In this document: positions 8,376 to 17,390 of the stretch, one piece after another
Layout of the letters: the number at the start of each line of letters is the position of its first letter
How positions within the stretch are numbered: position 1 is the stretch's first letter
Source: F2B08 sp046260445
GTDB taxonomy: Bacteria; Actinomycetota; Actinomycetes; Actinomycetales; Dermatophilaceae
Direction of reading: 5' to 3'
Length of the DNA: 49,507 nt
Assembly: GCA_046260445.1 (NCBI GenBank)
Contig: JBHEPF010000131.1
Span: 1-49,507 of the forward strand
Program-made: the position numbers and the translations under genes
Notes under the pieces: model-generated
Seen by the model: the letters and a program-made list of their open reading frames with translations, nothing else
Databases searched by the model: none
Told to the model about the DNA's origin: nothing

Positions 8376-8943
8376 GATCCGCTGCGAGGCATCCCGCTTG
8401 ACGGTCGAGCACGGGTACGACGGGTTCACCATGGACGACCTCGCCGACCGCGTCGGCGTGAGCCGGCGGACGCTCTTCAACGTCGTCCCCGACAAGGAGT
8501 CCGCGGTGCTCGGTCTGGCGCCGGACTTCGACGCCAGCGAGGAGGGAGCACGGTTCCGGGAGGGCGGTCCGAGCGGGGAGCTCGTGCCCGACCTGCTCGT
8601 GATGTTCGAGGTCGCGATGGCGCGCCTGTCGGGAACCGACGCCGAGTCCGCCAGCCAGACGGCCACCGACCGCCTGCTCTACACGGAGGCGCTCGCAGCC
8701 GACCCCAAGGTTCTGGCGATGGCGCGCGCCCGGGCGGCACGGCATACCCAGGAGGTCGCAGAGCTCATCGCGACCCGGGAGGACTGGGCGACCGAAGACC
8801 TCCGTGCCCGCGCGCTGTCGGCCGCCTTGGGAGCACTCATCCGCGTCTCCTTCGACGAGGTCGCCCGCCGCGATGGCATCACCCCGGTCGCCGAGGTGTC
8901 CCGCGAGACCGTCGCCGCCTTCGCGGCCGCGACCAGGGACTGA
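8376..8943 (+). pseudogene. TetR-family regulator lacking its N-terminus
   Basis: The frame reads EASRLTVEHGYDGFTMDDLA, then DRVGVSRRTLFNVV, then PDKESAVLG, a TetR helix-turn-helix. The first few residues and a normal start codon are absent; only a TTG at 8399 or an internal ATG at 8441 could start translation, and either would remove helix 1. The ligand domain runs to the stop at 8943 and looks intact. The recognition region has V where the family usually has Y (LFNVVP for LFNYVP). It was presumably the repressor of the divergent MFS pump before one deletion removed both 5' ends. Confidence 0.7.
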
Positions 8944-9025
8944 GCGGCGTCAGGCCAGGGACGCGGCGTGTTACGCAGCAGACAGCGCGGGTCGGGGAGA
9001 GGCGCCGCGGGCATACGATCTGCTC

Positions 9026-10045
9026 GTGGCGACCGATGAGCCCATCCGGACCACTGCGCTGTCCTGCGCGATGCGCGGGATGGCCTGGCGCGATGGCCGG
9101 CTCGATGACGAGGCGGTCTCGCTGGAGGAGCTGTCCGGCCTGGCGCACGACCCCTCCCGGCTCCTCTGGGTCGACCTCGTGGCCCCGACTCGGGCCGACA
9201 TGGCCGTCCTCGCAGAGCAGCTCGGCCTGACCCAGACGACCATCGACGCCGTGCTGGCACCGCACGAGCGGCCGAAGCTCGTGCGCGCGAGCGATCATGA
9301 GTTCTTCATGACGTATGCGGTGCGCCTCGACGATGCTGAGTCGCCGAAGCGGTTGGTCACCTCGCGGATCAGCGGGCTCGTCCTCCCTCACGCGCTCGTG
9401 ACGATCCGCTCTGACGACTCCTTCGACATGGCCGAGGTCGTGCGTCGATGGACCGAGGATCCGGCTCTGCTCGCCAAGGGCACCGGCGTGCTCCTGCACG
9501 GACTGCTCGACGCGATCGTCGACGAGCACTTCGACACGATCCAGGAGCTCGACGATGCGATCGAGGACCTCGAGGACACGCTCTTCGAGGGCGGCGGTCG
9601 GACGACCCACGGCTTCGTCCGCCAGATCTACGGGCTGCGCAAGGATCTCGTGCAGCTGCGGCGGGTCGTCCTGCCGATGCGGGAGGTCGTCAACGGGGTG
9701 CTGCGCCACCGGGTCGACGAGGACGCGCACCTGTCCCGGCTCTACGACGATCTCTACGACCACGTGCTGCGCGCCGCGGAGTGGACCGAGTCGCTGCGCG
9801 ACATGGTGACGACGCTGTTCGAGACCAACCTCTCGCTGCAGGACATCCAGCTCAACCAGGTCATGCGCAAGCTCGCGGCGTGGGCGGCCATCATCGCCGT
9901 CCCCACGGCGGTCACCGGCTGGTTCGGCCAGAACATCCCCTACCTCGGCTTCCAGGAGCCGCTCGGAGTATGGCTCTCGGCGCTTCTCATCGGCGGTGGC
10001 TCCGGCGGGCTCTGGGTGCTCTTCCGCCGGCTCAGCTGGCTCTGA
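9026..10045 (+). CDS. corA: CorA-family divalent metal (magnesium) transporter
   Basis: A 339-residue CorA-type channel: cytoplasmic alpha/beta domain, long helix rich in charged residues (IQELDDAIEDLEDTLFEGG, then RQIYGLRKDLVQLRR), and two C-terminal membrane helices (MRKLAAWAAIIAVPTAVTGW and LLIGGGSGGLWVLFRR). The pore signature that is normally GMN reads FGQN here, keeping the asparagine and glycine but replacing methionine with glutamine, so ion selectivity (Mg, Co, Ni or Zn) is open. The start is the GTG at 9026: TACGAT at 9014-9019 sits 6 bases upstream, fitting a leaderless mRNA, and the upstream frame is not protein-like. It is convergent with katG. Confidence 0.92.
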   Translation: MATDEPIRTTALSCAMRGMAWRDGRLDDEAVSLEELSGLAHDPSRLLWVDLVAPTRADMAVLAEQLGLTQTTIDAVLAPHERPKLVRASDHEFFMTYAVRLDDAESPKRLVTSRISGLVLPHALVTIRSDDSFDMAEVVRRWTEDPALLAKGTGVLLHGLLDAIVDEHFDTIQELDDAIEDLEDTLFEGGGRTTHGFVRQIYGLRKDLVQLRRVVLPMREVVNGVLRHRVDEDAHLSRLYDDLYDHVLRAAEWTESLRDMVTTLFETNLSLQDIQLNQVMRKLAAWAAIIAVPTAVTGWFGQNIPYLGFQEPLGVWLSALLIGGGSGGLWVLFRRLSWL

Positions 10046-10063
10046 CCCTGCCACCCACGAGAA

Positions 10064-10103
10064 GGAGGTCCTACCACCCGGATCGCCGGACGGCAGGACC
10101 TCC
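10064..10103. terminator. Hairpin between convergent corA and katG
   Basis: The 9-bp arms GGAGGTCCT (10064-10072) and AGGACCTCC (10095-10103) enclose a 22-base loop that can form a smaller internal CCGG-based pairing. It lies between two gene ends and so probably works in both directions. Confidence 0.6.
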
Positions 10104-10116
10104 CCTCAGTGGTGGA

Positions 10117-12348
10117 TCAGCCCTTGACCTCGAACCGGTCGTTGTCCATGACCTTGGCCCAGGCGGCCACGAAGTCGCGGACGAACTTCTCGCGGGCGTC
10201 GTCCGACGCATACACCTCGGCGACGGCCCGCAGCTCGGAGTTCGAGCCGAAGACCAGGTCCGCCCGGCTGCCGGTCCAGACCTGACCGTCAGCACCGCGG
10301 CCCTCGAAGAAGTCCGAGCCGCCGTCCTTCGGCGTCCACGTGGTGCCGAGGTCGAGCAGGTTGACGAAGAAGTCGTTCGTCAGCGCGCCGACCCGGTCGG
10401 TGAGGACACCGACGTCGGAGCCCCCGGTGGTGGCGCCGAGGACCCGCAGACCGCCGACGAGGACCGTCGTCTGCGGAGCCGAGAGGCCGAGCAGGTTGGC
10501 CTTGTCGACGAGGAGGTACTCCGCCGGGAGCCGGTTGTCGGTCCGCTCGTAGTTGCGGAAGCCGTCCCACTTGGGCTCGAGCCACGAGAAGGACTCCACG
10601 TCCGTCTGCTCCTGGGTCGCGTCGCCGCGGCCCGGGGTGAAGGGCACGGTGACGTCGACGCCGGCCTCCTTGGCGGCCTGCTCGACGCCGACGTTGCCCG
10701 CGAGGACGACGAGGTCGGCGAAGGACAGGTTCGTCTGGTCCTGGATGCCCTCGAGCGCCTCGATGACCGTTGCCAGCTCGGCCGGGTCGTTGGCCTCCCA
10801 GCTGCGCTGCGGCTCCAGGCGGATCCGGCCACCGTTGGCGCCGCCACGCTTGTCGCTGTCGCGATAGATCGAGGCGGCGGCCCAGGCGGTCTTGGCGAGC
10901 TGGGTGACCGAGAGGCCGAGGCCACGGATCTTGGCCTTGGCCGCGGCGATGTCCTCGGCGGTCGTGTTGTGCTCGTTCGCCGGGATCGGGTCCTGCCAGA
11001 TGAGCTCCTCACCCGGCACCTCGGGTCCGACGTAGCGCGAGACGGGGCCCATGTCGCGGTGGGTCAGCTTGAACCACGCGCGGGCGAAGGCGTCGGCGAA
11101 CTCCCGCGGGTTCTCCAGGAACCGGCGCGAGATCTTCTCGTACTCCGGGTCGACGCGCAGCGCGATGTCGCTCGTGAGCATCATCGGGGTGCGGTTGCGC
11201 TCGGTGCCGTGCGGGTCCTTGACCGTGTTGGCACCGGCGCCGCCCTTGGGCTGCCACTGGCTCGCTCCGGCCGGGCTCTTGGTCAGCTCCCACTCGTACC
11301 CGAAGAGCGTCCAGAAGTAGTTGTTGTCCCAGGTGATCGGGGTGTTGTTCCAGATGACCTCGATGCCACTGGTGATGGTGTCGTTACCGTGGCCGGTGCC
11401 GTAGCCGACCTTCCAGCCCATCCCCAGCTCGTCGATCGGGGCTCCCTCGGGCTCCGGGCCCATGTACTTGTCCGGGTCTGCCGCACCGTGGGTCTTGCCG
11501 AAGGTGTGGCCACCGGCGATGAGGGCGACGGTCTCCTCGTCGTTCATGGCCATCCGGCCGAAGGTGTCGCGGATGTCCCGAGCGGACTTCAGTGGGTCGG
11601 GCTCGCCGAGCGGGCCCTCGGGGTTGACGTAGATCAGACCCATCTGAACGGCTGCGAGAGGGTTGTCGAGCTCGCGGTCGCCCTCGTACCGGGCATCCGC
11701 GAGCCACTCGGTCTCCGGACCCCAGTACACGTCGGCGTCGGGCTCCCACGCGTCGATGCGTCCACCGGCGAAGCCGAAGGTCGAGAAGCCCATCGACTCG
11801 AGCGAGACGTTGCCGGTGAGGATCATCAGGTCGGCCCAGGACAGCGACTGGCCGTACTTCTTCTTCACCGGCCACAGCAGACGGCGGGCCTTATCGAGGT
11901 TGACGTTGTCCGGCCAGGAGTTGAGCGGGGCGAAGCGCTGTTGACCGGTTCCGCCGCCGCCGCGACCGTCCTGCACGCGGTAGGTGCCGGCGCTGTGCCA
12001 CGCCATCCGGATCATGAACGGGCCGTAGTGACCCCAGTCGGCGGGCCACCAGTCCTGCGACGTGGTGAGGACCTGCTCGATGTCGCGCTTGACCTCGGCG
12101 AGGTCGAGCGCCTCGAACGCCTTCGCGTAGTCGAAGTCCGCGCCGAGCGGGTTCGCCACGGCGGGGTTCTTGGCAAGGATCCTGAGGTTGAGGCGGTCGG
12201 GCCACCAGTTGGAGTTGGCATCACCCTGGGTGGGGTGCGTCTGGTCCCCGTGCATGACGGGACACTTCGGCGCCTCCTCGTTGACCTCGGAGAGCTCGGT
12301 GGTGTTGTCCTCGACCTGCCCGTGGGCGGTCTCTTCGTTGACGGACAT
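10117..12348 (-). CDS. katG: Catalase-peroxidase KatG
   Basis: A 743-residue haem enzyme that removes hydrogen peroxide by catalase and peroxidase reactions; in mycobacteria the same enzyme activates isoniazid. The distal triad is R114, W117 and H118 (IRMAWH), the proximal haem ligand is H281 (GGHTFGKTHG), and the residues for the covalent Met-Tyr-Trp adduct are W117, Y240 (GLIYVNPEG) and M266 (RMAMND). The equivalent of the mycobacterial S315 hotspot is serine (TSGIEV, about S328). Both the catalytic N-domain and the inactive duplicated C-domain are present. The start at 12348 has GGAAAGGAATCC upstream. The gene lies 23 bp after furA in the same operon. Confidence 0.98.
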   Translation of the reverse strand: MSVNEETAHGQVEDNTTELSEVNEEAPKCPVMHGDQTHPTQGDANSNWWPDRLNLRILAKNPAVANPLGADFDYAKAFEALDLAEVKRDIEQVLTTSQDWWPADWGHYGPFMIRMAWHSAGTYRVQDGRGGGGTGQQRFAPLNSWPDNVNLDKARRLLWPVKKKYGQSLSWADLMILTGNVSLESMGFSTFGFAGGRIDAWEPDADVYWGPETEWLADARYEGDRELDNPLAAVQMGLIYVNPEGPLGEPDPLKSARDIRDTFGRMAMNDEETVALIAGGHTFGKTHGAADPDKYMGPEPEGAPIDELGMGWKVGYGTGHGNDTITSGIEVIWNNTPITWDNNYFWTLFGYEWELTKSPAGASQWQPKGGAGANTVKDPHGTERNRTPMMLTSDIALRVDPEYEKISRRFLENPREFADAFARAWFKLTHRDMGPVSRYVGPEVPGEELIWQDPIPANEHNTTAEDIAAAKAKIRGLGLSVTQLAKTAWAAASIYRDSDKRGGANGGRIRLEPQRSWEANDPAELATVIEALEGIQDQTNLSFADLVVLAGNVGVEQAAKEAGVDVTVPFTPGRGDATQEQTDVESFSWLEPKWDGFRNYERTDNRLPAEYLLVDKANLLGLSAPQTTVLVGGLRVLGATTGGSDVGVLTDRVGALTNDFFVNLLDLGTTWTPKDGGSDFFEGRGADGQVWTGSRADLVFGSNSELRAVAEVYASDDAREKFVRDFVAAWAKVMDNDRFEVKG

Positions 12349-12371
12349 CTGGATTCCTTTCCCTTGAACCG

Positions 12372-12839
12372 TTATGCGGATGTTTCAGAGGTATGGGGTG
12401 GTTCGGTCAGCTGCGATGAGCAGTTCGGGCAGCGGCCCCAGTAGATGACCTCGGCCTCGTCGATGGCGAAACCATGCGCGTGCTGGACGTCGAGGCAGGG
12501 GGCCGCCCCGACGGCGCAGGCGACGTCGGTCATCGCCCCGCAGCCACGGCATACGAGGTGGTGGTGGTTGTCGGCGTGGTGCAGCTCGTAGCGCGCGATC
12601 GAGCCCGCCGGCTGGATCCGCCGGACGAGCCCGGCGTCGGTGAGGGCGCCCAGGCAGTCGTAGACCGCCTGGTGCGAGACCGCGTCGAGACGCGTGCGCA
12701 CGGCGTCGATCACCGACGCGGTGTCCGAGTGCGGTTGCTGCTCGAGCACCCGGAGCACGGCGAGGCGCGGCTTGGTCACGCGCAGGCCGGCGTCACGCAG
12801 CTGCTGCTCTGCATGGGGCTTCACTGGCTGAGGGTGCAT
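12372..12839 (-). CDS. furA: Fur-family repressor FurA (peroxide regulator)
   Basis: A 155-residue Fur-family DNA-binding protein. It has an N-terminal winged helix (LRVTKPRLAVLRVLEQQPHS, then VSHQAVYDCLGALTDAGLV), a metal-binding histidine run (HHADNHHHLVC) and the structural zinc cysteines in CRGC and CPNC. Position immediately upstream of katG is the classic actinobacterial furA-katG arrangement, where FurA senses peroxide or iron and represses its own operon. A perfect palindrome 24 bases before the start (12863-12877) is the likely operator. The ATG at 12839 gives the usual family length. Confidence 0.95.
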   Translation of the reverse strand: MHPQPVKPHAEQQLRDAGLRVTKPRLAVLRVLEQQPHSDTASVIDAVRTRLDAVSHQAVYDCLGALTDAGLVRRIQPAGSIARYELHHADNHHHLVCRGCGAMTDVACAVGAAPCLDVQHAHGFAIDEAEVIYWGRCPNCSSQLTEPPHTSETSA

Positions 12840-12862
12840 CGCGACCTACTCAACCGCATTAA

Positions 12863-12877
12863 CTTGACTCAGTCAAG
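12863..12877. promoter_or_regulatory. Palindromic operator upstream of furA
   Basis: CTTGACTCAGTCAAG is a perfect 7-1-7 inverted repeat in an AT-richer island, 24 bases before the furA start. The minus-strand copy contains TTGACT, a good -35 element, so a bound repressor would block the promoter. FurA autoregulation at such an upstream AT-rich palindrome is known in mycobacteria and streptomycetes; binding here is inferred. Confidence 0.7.
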
Positions 12878-12930
12878 AAAACCCAGCGGGAATCTTGTCC
12901 TCTGAGCCGGACATACGACAGCGGGGCGGG

Positions 12931-12976
12931 GCTGGGGTGGACAGCCGCAGAAGTTGCTGCGGCCGTCCACCCCGGC
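12931..12976 (-). terminator. Strong hairpin downstream of zwf
   Basis: The 20-base arms at 12931-12950 and 12957-12976 pair around a 6-base loop. The main imperfect position is A-C on the plus strand but a G-U wobble in the minus-strand RNA, which suggests selection for the minus-strand transcript, that is, termination after zwf (stop at 13029). It could also stop plus-strand read-through toward zwf. Confidence 0.7.
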
Positions 12977-13028
12977 TGCGGCCGCCGGGCGGAAGTGCGG
13001 CGGACACCAACCCGTATGGGCGGGGCGG

Positions 13029-14414
13029 CTACGTCTGCAGCGTCACGTCATGCCAGTGGCCGCCGGCGATCTCGTCGACGCCCTCGGGCCCCCAGGTCCC
13101 CTTGTAGTAGGGCAGCGGGCGCTCGTCGCGGTCGAGGAGGGGGTCGACGATCCGCCACTCCTCGTCGATGGTGTCCTCCCGGGCGAAGCGGTGCCGCTGG
13201 CCGCGTATCGCATCACTCATCAGCCGTTCGTAGGCCTCGCGGCGCTGCCCGAGGGCATGTTTGAAGTCGACGTCGAGGGCGACCTCCTGGGTCACCATCT
13301 CCCGACCCGGCACCTTGGCCTGCACCGAGAGCGTCACGCCGTCGCTGTGCCCGAGCCGCAGGTGCAGCCGGTTCGCCTCCGGGATCCCGGCCCGCTGCCC
13401 GGCGAAGAGCAGCCGTGGCGGACGCCGCAGCTCGACGACGGCTTCCGTCGCACCCCCAGGGAGGTACTTGCCGGCGCGGAGGTAGAAGGGGACCCCCGCC
13501 CACCGCCAGGAGTCGACGAGCATCCGGGTCGCCACGAACGTCTCGGTCCTTGACTGCGGCGTCACGCCCTCCTCGTCGAGATAGCCGACGTACTGTCCGA
13601 CGATCGTGCTCGCCGGGTCGAGCGCCTCCACCTGGCGCAGGACCTTGACCTCCTCATCACGGTATGCGTCGGCCGAGTCAGAGATCGGCGGCTCCATCGC
13701 GAGCAGGGCCACCGTCTGGAGCAGGTGGTTCTGCAGGACGTCGCGGACCGTGCCGACGTCGTCGAAGAAGCCGGCCCGGCCCTCGGTGCCGAACGACTCG
13801 GCGAAGGTCACTTGGATGTTGGCCACGTGCTGGCGGTTCCAGATCGGCTCGAGAATCGTGTTGGCGAACCGGAACGCGAGCAGCCCCTCGACCGACTCCT
13901 TGCCGAGGTAGTGGTCGATCCGGAAGATCGCGTCCTGCTCGAACGCCGCCGAGAGGCAGGCGTTGAGCTCGCGAGCAGACTCGCGGTCGCGGCCGAACGG
14001 CTTCTCCACGATCACTCGGCCCCGCTGGGCCAGTCCGGTCTTCGCGAGGCCTTCGACGACACGAGGGAAGACCGACGGAGGGATGGCGAGGTAGATGACC
14101 GGCAGCTCGGCGCCCTCGAGCAGCTTCGCGATGGAACGGTAGGTCTTGAGCTCGGCATAGTCCCCCTGCACGTAGGTGAGGCGCTCGGCGAACTTCTTCA
14201 GCCGCGTCTTCGTCACCTTGGGGACGCTCGCGGCGACGGCCTCCGTCGCATACTCCCGCAGGCGGGCATCGTCCCAGTCCGACCGGGCGACCCCGATGAC
14301 CGGGACCTCGAGCTCGTCGCGCTCGCAGAGATGGAAGAGCGCCGGGAAGAGCTTCTTGCGGGCGAGGTCTCCTGTCGCACCGAACAGCACGATCGCGTCT
14401 GCAAGGTCAACCAT
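13029..14414 (-). CDS. zwf: Glucose-6-phosphate 1-dehydrogenase
   Basis: A 461-residue enzyme oxidising glucose-6-phosphate to 6-phosphogluconolactone with NADP or NAD, the first step of the oxidative pentose-phosphate route. It has the nucleotide-binding GATGDLARKKL (residues 12-22), the VEKPFG motif and the active-site signature RIDHYLGKE (165-173). No opcA, tal or pgl partner is adjacent, so this may be a second, stand-alone isoenzyme. The start at 14414 follows TAGGTT by 6 bases on the minus strand (plus-strand 14421-14426), pointing to a leaderless mRNA. Confidence 0.96.
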   Translation of the reverse strand: MVDLADAIVLFGATGDLARKKLFPALFHLCERDELEVPVIGVARSDWDDARLREYATEAVAASVPKVTKTRLKKFAERLTYVQGDYAELKTYRSIAKLLEGAELPVIYLAIPPSVFPRVVEGLAKTGLAQRGRVIVEKPFGRDRESARELNACLSAAFEQDAIFRIDHYLGKESVEGLLAFRFANTILEPIWNRQHVANIQVTFAESFGTEGRAGFFDDVGTVRDVLQNHLLQTVALLAMEPPISDSADAYRDEEVKVLRQVEALDPASTIVGQYVGYLDEEGVTPQSRTETFVATRMLVDSWRWAGVPFYLRAGKYLPGGATEAVVELRRPPRLLFAGQRAGIPEANRLHLRLGHSDGVTLSVQAKVPGREMVTQEVALDVDFKHALGQRREAYERLMSDAIRGQRHRFAREDTIDEEWRIVDPLLDRDERPLPYYKGTWGPEGVDEIAGGHWHDVTLQT

Positions 14415-14512
14415 GACGCCAACCTACTCAGGTGTTCGGCCGAGCCCCCTTGCCGTCGTTGACCGGAGCGGAGACGATGGACCGACGTGGACCCCGACCC
14501 GAAGGACATGTC

Positions 14513-15031
14513 ATGAGCTTCGAGCCCCAGCCCACCGGCGCCGTGCCGCCGCCTCCACCCTTCCGACCCGGCGAGCTGCTGGACCGCTTCGTCGCCCGAC
14601 TCATCGACGGTGTCCTCGTCGGTGTCGTTCTCATCCCGATCATCGTCGTCATCGCCATCGTGACGTCCGGGTCCTCGGGGGGCAGGTGGTTCGGCTCGAT
14701 GCTGACCAGCCTCCTCGGCGCTCTGCTCGGTCTCGGCTACTTCGCCTACATGGAGTCCAGCCGCGGACAGACCGTCGGCAAGATGGTCCTGAAGCTGAGG
14801 ACCCTCGGACCGAACGGAGGTCTCCCCACCATGGAGCAGGCCGTCAGGCGCAACCTGTGGATGGGGTTGAGCGTGATCGGGGTCATTCCCATCCTCGGCG
14901 GGCTCATCGCCGGCCTCGCCCAGCTCGCAGCCGTCATCACGATCGCGCTCGGCATCAACAGCAACACCTCCACCCGTCAGGCGTGGCACGACACCTTCGC
15001 GGGCGGCACCCAGGTGGTCAAGATCGGCTGA
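14513..15031 (+). CDS. RDD-family membrane protein
   Basis: A 172-residue integral membrane protein of the RDD family. A proline-rich cytoplasmic start (GAVPPPPPF) is followed by the family arginine-aspartate motif (RFVARLIDGVLVGVVL) in helix 1, further hydrophobic segments, GQTVGKMVLKLRTLGPNGG between them, and RQAWHDTFAGG near the end. The role is unknown; some members affect ion homeostasis. The ATG at 14513 has GAAGGA at 14501-14506, and in-frame upstream sequence is not protein-like. It precedes tdh in the same direction with a 60 bp gap. Confidence 0.9.
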   Translation: MSFEPQPTGAVPPPPPFRPGELLDRFVARLIDGVLVGVVLIPIIVVIAIVTSGSSGGRWFGSMLTSLLGALLGLGYFAYMESSRGQTVGKMVLKLRTLGPNGGLPTMEQAVRRNLWMGLSVIGVIPILGGLIAGLAQLAAVITIALGINSNTSTRQAWHDTFAGGTQVVKIG

Positions 15032-15091
15032 CCTCCTTCGCGCCGGCCACCGCAGGCCACGGCGCGAGCCTGCGCGTGGCAGGCTGGGAGC

Positions 15092-16144
15092 ATGCGCGCA
15101 CTCGTCAAGACCAGCGCCGGTCCCGGCCTCGAGCTCATCGACGTCCCGGAGCCGGTGCCCGGCCCGGACGAGGTGAAGATCCGGGTCCTGCGGGCAGGCC
15201 TGTGCGGAACCGACCTGCACATCCAGTCCTGGGATGACTGGGCCGCCGAGATGCTCCGGCCACCGCTCATCGTCGGCCACGAGTTCTACGGCGAGATCGT
15301 CGAGATCGGCCAGAGGGTCCCGACGGACGACCGCTACGGCCTGCGGGTCGGGCAGCGCGTCTCCGCCGAGGGCCACATCGTCTGCCACACCTGCCGCAAC
15401 TGCCGGGCCGGCCGGCGGCACATGTGTGTACGGACGAGCAACCTCGGCGTGAACCGCGACGGCGCCTTCGCCGACTACGTCGTCGTGCCGCACACCAACG
15501 TCTGGGTCCAGCCCGACCTCATCGACCCGGACCTCGGCGCGATCTTCGACCCGCTCGGCAACGCGGTCCACACCGCGCTGTCGTTCCCGCTCAGCGGCGA
15601 GGATGTGCTCATCACCGGCGCCGGCCCGATCGGGGTGATGGCCACGGCGATCGCCCGTCACGTCGGCGCCCGCCACATCGTCGTCACCGACGTCTCCGAC
15701 GCCCGACTCGCGCTCGCCCGGTCCGTCGGCGCGAACCGCACCGTCAACGTCACCCGCGAGCGGATCGCCGGGGCTCAGGCCGATCTCGGCATGGTCGAGG
15801 GCTTCGACGTCGCGCTCGAGATGTCCGGGAACCCCAGCGCGCTCGCCGAGCTCATCGAGAACTGCACCCACGGCGCCAAGGTCGCGATGCTCGGGCTGCC
15901 GTCCGAGCCGTTGACCGTCGACGGCGCCAAGGTCATCACCCACATGCTCACCCTCAAGGGGATCTACGGCCGGGAGATGTACGACACCTGGTACAAGATG
16001 ACCTTCATGCTGGAGACCTCCGAGGTCCTGCGCGACGCGATCCGCTCGGTCATCACCCACCGCTTCCCCGCCGAGCAGTGGGAGGACGCCTTCGCCGCCG
16101 CCCGCTCGGGTGAGGGCGGCAAGGCCATCATGGACTGGAGCTGA
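15092..16144 (+). CDS. tdh: L-threonine 3-dehydrogenase
   Basis: A 350-residue zinc-dependent medium-chain dehydrogenase oxidising L-threonine to 2-amino-3-ketobutyrate with NAD. Catalytic zinc residues are C38 (LCGTDLHI) and H63-E64 (GHEF); the structural zinc cysteines are C98, C101, C104 and C112. The nucleotide loop is ITGAGPIGVM, and KGIYGREMYDTWYKM is typical of Tdh. It is directly followed by kbl (10 bp), the next enzyme, so the operon converts threonine to glycine plus acetyl-CoA. A CAGGCT box 6 bases before the ATG may be a weak leaderless promoter. Confidence 0.97.
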   Translation: MRALVKTSAGPGLELIDVPEPVPGPDEVKIRVLRAGLCGTDLHIQSWDDWAAEMLRPPLIVGHEFYGEIVEIGQRVPTDDRYGLRVGQRVSAEGHIVCHTCRNCRAGRRHMCVRTSNLGVNRDGAFADYVVVPHTNVWVQPDLIDPDLGAIFDPLGNAVHTALSFPLSGEDVLITGAGPIGVMATAIARHVGARHIVVTDVSDARLALARSVGANRTVNVTRERIAGAQADLGMVEGFDVALEMSGNPSALAELIENCTHGAKVAMLGLPSEPLTVDGAKVITHMLTLKGIYGREMYDTWYKMTFMLETSEVLRDAIRSVITHRFPAEQWEDAFAAARSGEGGKAIMDWS

Positions 16145-16154
16145 GGAGACGACG

Positions 16155-17363
16155 ATGGTGTACGCACAGGTCCGCGACCAGCTCGCCGGCGAGCTGGTCT
16201 CGATCGAGGAGGCCGGCCTCTTCAAGCACGAGCGACAGATCACGACGCCGCAGTCGGCCCACATCGAGACGACCGCGGGTCCGGCGCTGAACTTCTGTGC
16301 GAACAACTACCTCGGGCTCGCCGACCATCCGGACGTCGTGGCCGCTGCTCGGAAGGCGTTGGACGACTGGGGGTTCGGCATGGCCTCGGTCCGCTTCATC
16401 TGCGGGACCCAGACCCAGCACCGCCGGCTCGAGCAGGAGATCGCCGACTTCAGCGGCCTGGAGGCCGCGATCCTCTTCCCGTCGTGCTTCGACGCCAACG
16501 GCGGCATCTTCGAGGTCCTCTTCGGCCCTGAGGACGCGATCATCTCCGACGCCCTCAACCACGCCTCGATCATCGATGGCGTCCGGCTCTCCAAGGCCCA
16601 GCGCTTCCGGTACGCGAACCGCGACATGGCGGACCTGCGCACCCAGCTGCAGAGCGCCCAGGAGGCCGGGGCCCGGCGGGTCGTCATCGTCACCGACGGC
16701 GTCTTCTCGATGGACGGCTACTTCGCCCCGCTCGCCGAGATCTGCGACCTGGCGGACGAGTTCGGGGCGCTCGTCATGGTCGACGACTCCCATGCCGTCG
16801 GCTTCGTCGGCGAGCACGGCCGCGGCACCCACGAGCACTGCGGGGTGTTCGACGGGGTCGACAACCGCGTCGACATCATCACCGGGACGCTCGGCAAGGC
16901 GCTCGGCGGCGGCAGCGGCGGCTATGTCGCCGCGCACCGGGAGATCGTCGACCTGCTCAAGCAGCGCGCCCGGCCCTACCTGTTCTCCAACGCCGTCGCC
17001 CCGGCGATCGTGGCCGGGTCGCTGGAGGCGCTGCGGATCGCCCGCGAGAGCGACGGGCTACGTGAGCAGCTGCGCCGCAGCTCTGAGCTGTTCCGTGCCC
17101 TGATGACCGAGGCCGGCTTCGACCTGCTCCCCGGCTTACACGCGATCGTCCCGGTGATGTTCCCCGGCGAGGACGGCGCGCGGCAGGCCTCACAGGTCGC
17201 CGATGCCATGCTCGAGCGGGGCGTCTACGTCATCGCCTTCAGCTTCCCGGTCGTGCCCCGCGGGCAGGCGCGGATCCGCGTCCAGCTGTCGGCGGCGCAT
17301 ACCGAGGCCGATGTCCGCACGTGTGTGGACGCCTTCGTCGCCGCCCGGGCCGAGGTCGGCTGA
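16155..17363 (+). CDS. kbl: Glycine C-acetyltransferase (2-amino-3-ketobutyrate CoA ligase)
   Basis: A 402-residue PLP enzyme of the alpha-oxoamine synthase family. It cleaves 2-amino-3-ketobutyrate with CoA to glycine and acetyl-CoA, completing threonine breakdown begun by Tdh. The PLP lysine is K248 in TGTLGKALGGGSGGY, the cofactor aspartate lies in VDDSHAVGF, and ANNYLGLADHP is the usual N-terminal motif. The ATG at 16155 has a GAGGAG ribosome site at 16143-16148, which overlaps the end of tdh and links the two genes translationally. Confidence 0.97.
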   Translation: MVYAQVRDQLAGELVSIEEAGLFKHERQITTPQSAHIETTAGPALNFCANNYLGLADHPDVVAAARKALDDWGFGMASVRFICGTQTQHRRLEQEIADFSGLEAAILFPSCFDANGGIFEVLFGPEDAIISDALNHASIIDGVRLSKAQRFRYANRDMADLRTQLQSAQEAGARRVVIVTDGVFSMDGYFAPLAEICDLADEFGALVMVDDSHAVGFVGEHGRGTHEHCGVFDGVDNRVDIITGTLGKALGGGSGGYVAAHREIVDLLKQRARPYLFSNAVAPAIVAGSLEALRIARESDGLREQLRRSSELFRALMTEAGFDLLPGLHAIVPVMFPGEDGARQASQVADAMLERGVYVIAFSFPVVPRGQARIRVQLSAAHTEADVRTCVDAFVAARAEVG

Positions 17364-17390
17364 CCCGCCCGCCCGCTCCGGTGTCGCCGC

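Noticed and set aside
9448..12444. A very long open frame on the plus strand opposite katG
   Set aside because: It is a GC-rich shadow of katG with no domain, ribosome site or protein-like composition.
14213..16306. Long minus-strand frame opposite the RDD, tdh and start of kbl genes
   Set aside because: It mirrors well-recognised plus-strand genes; composition is biased toward shadow residues and no family is recognisable.
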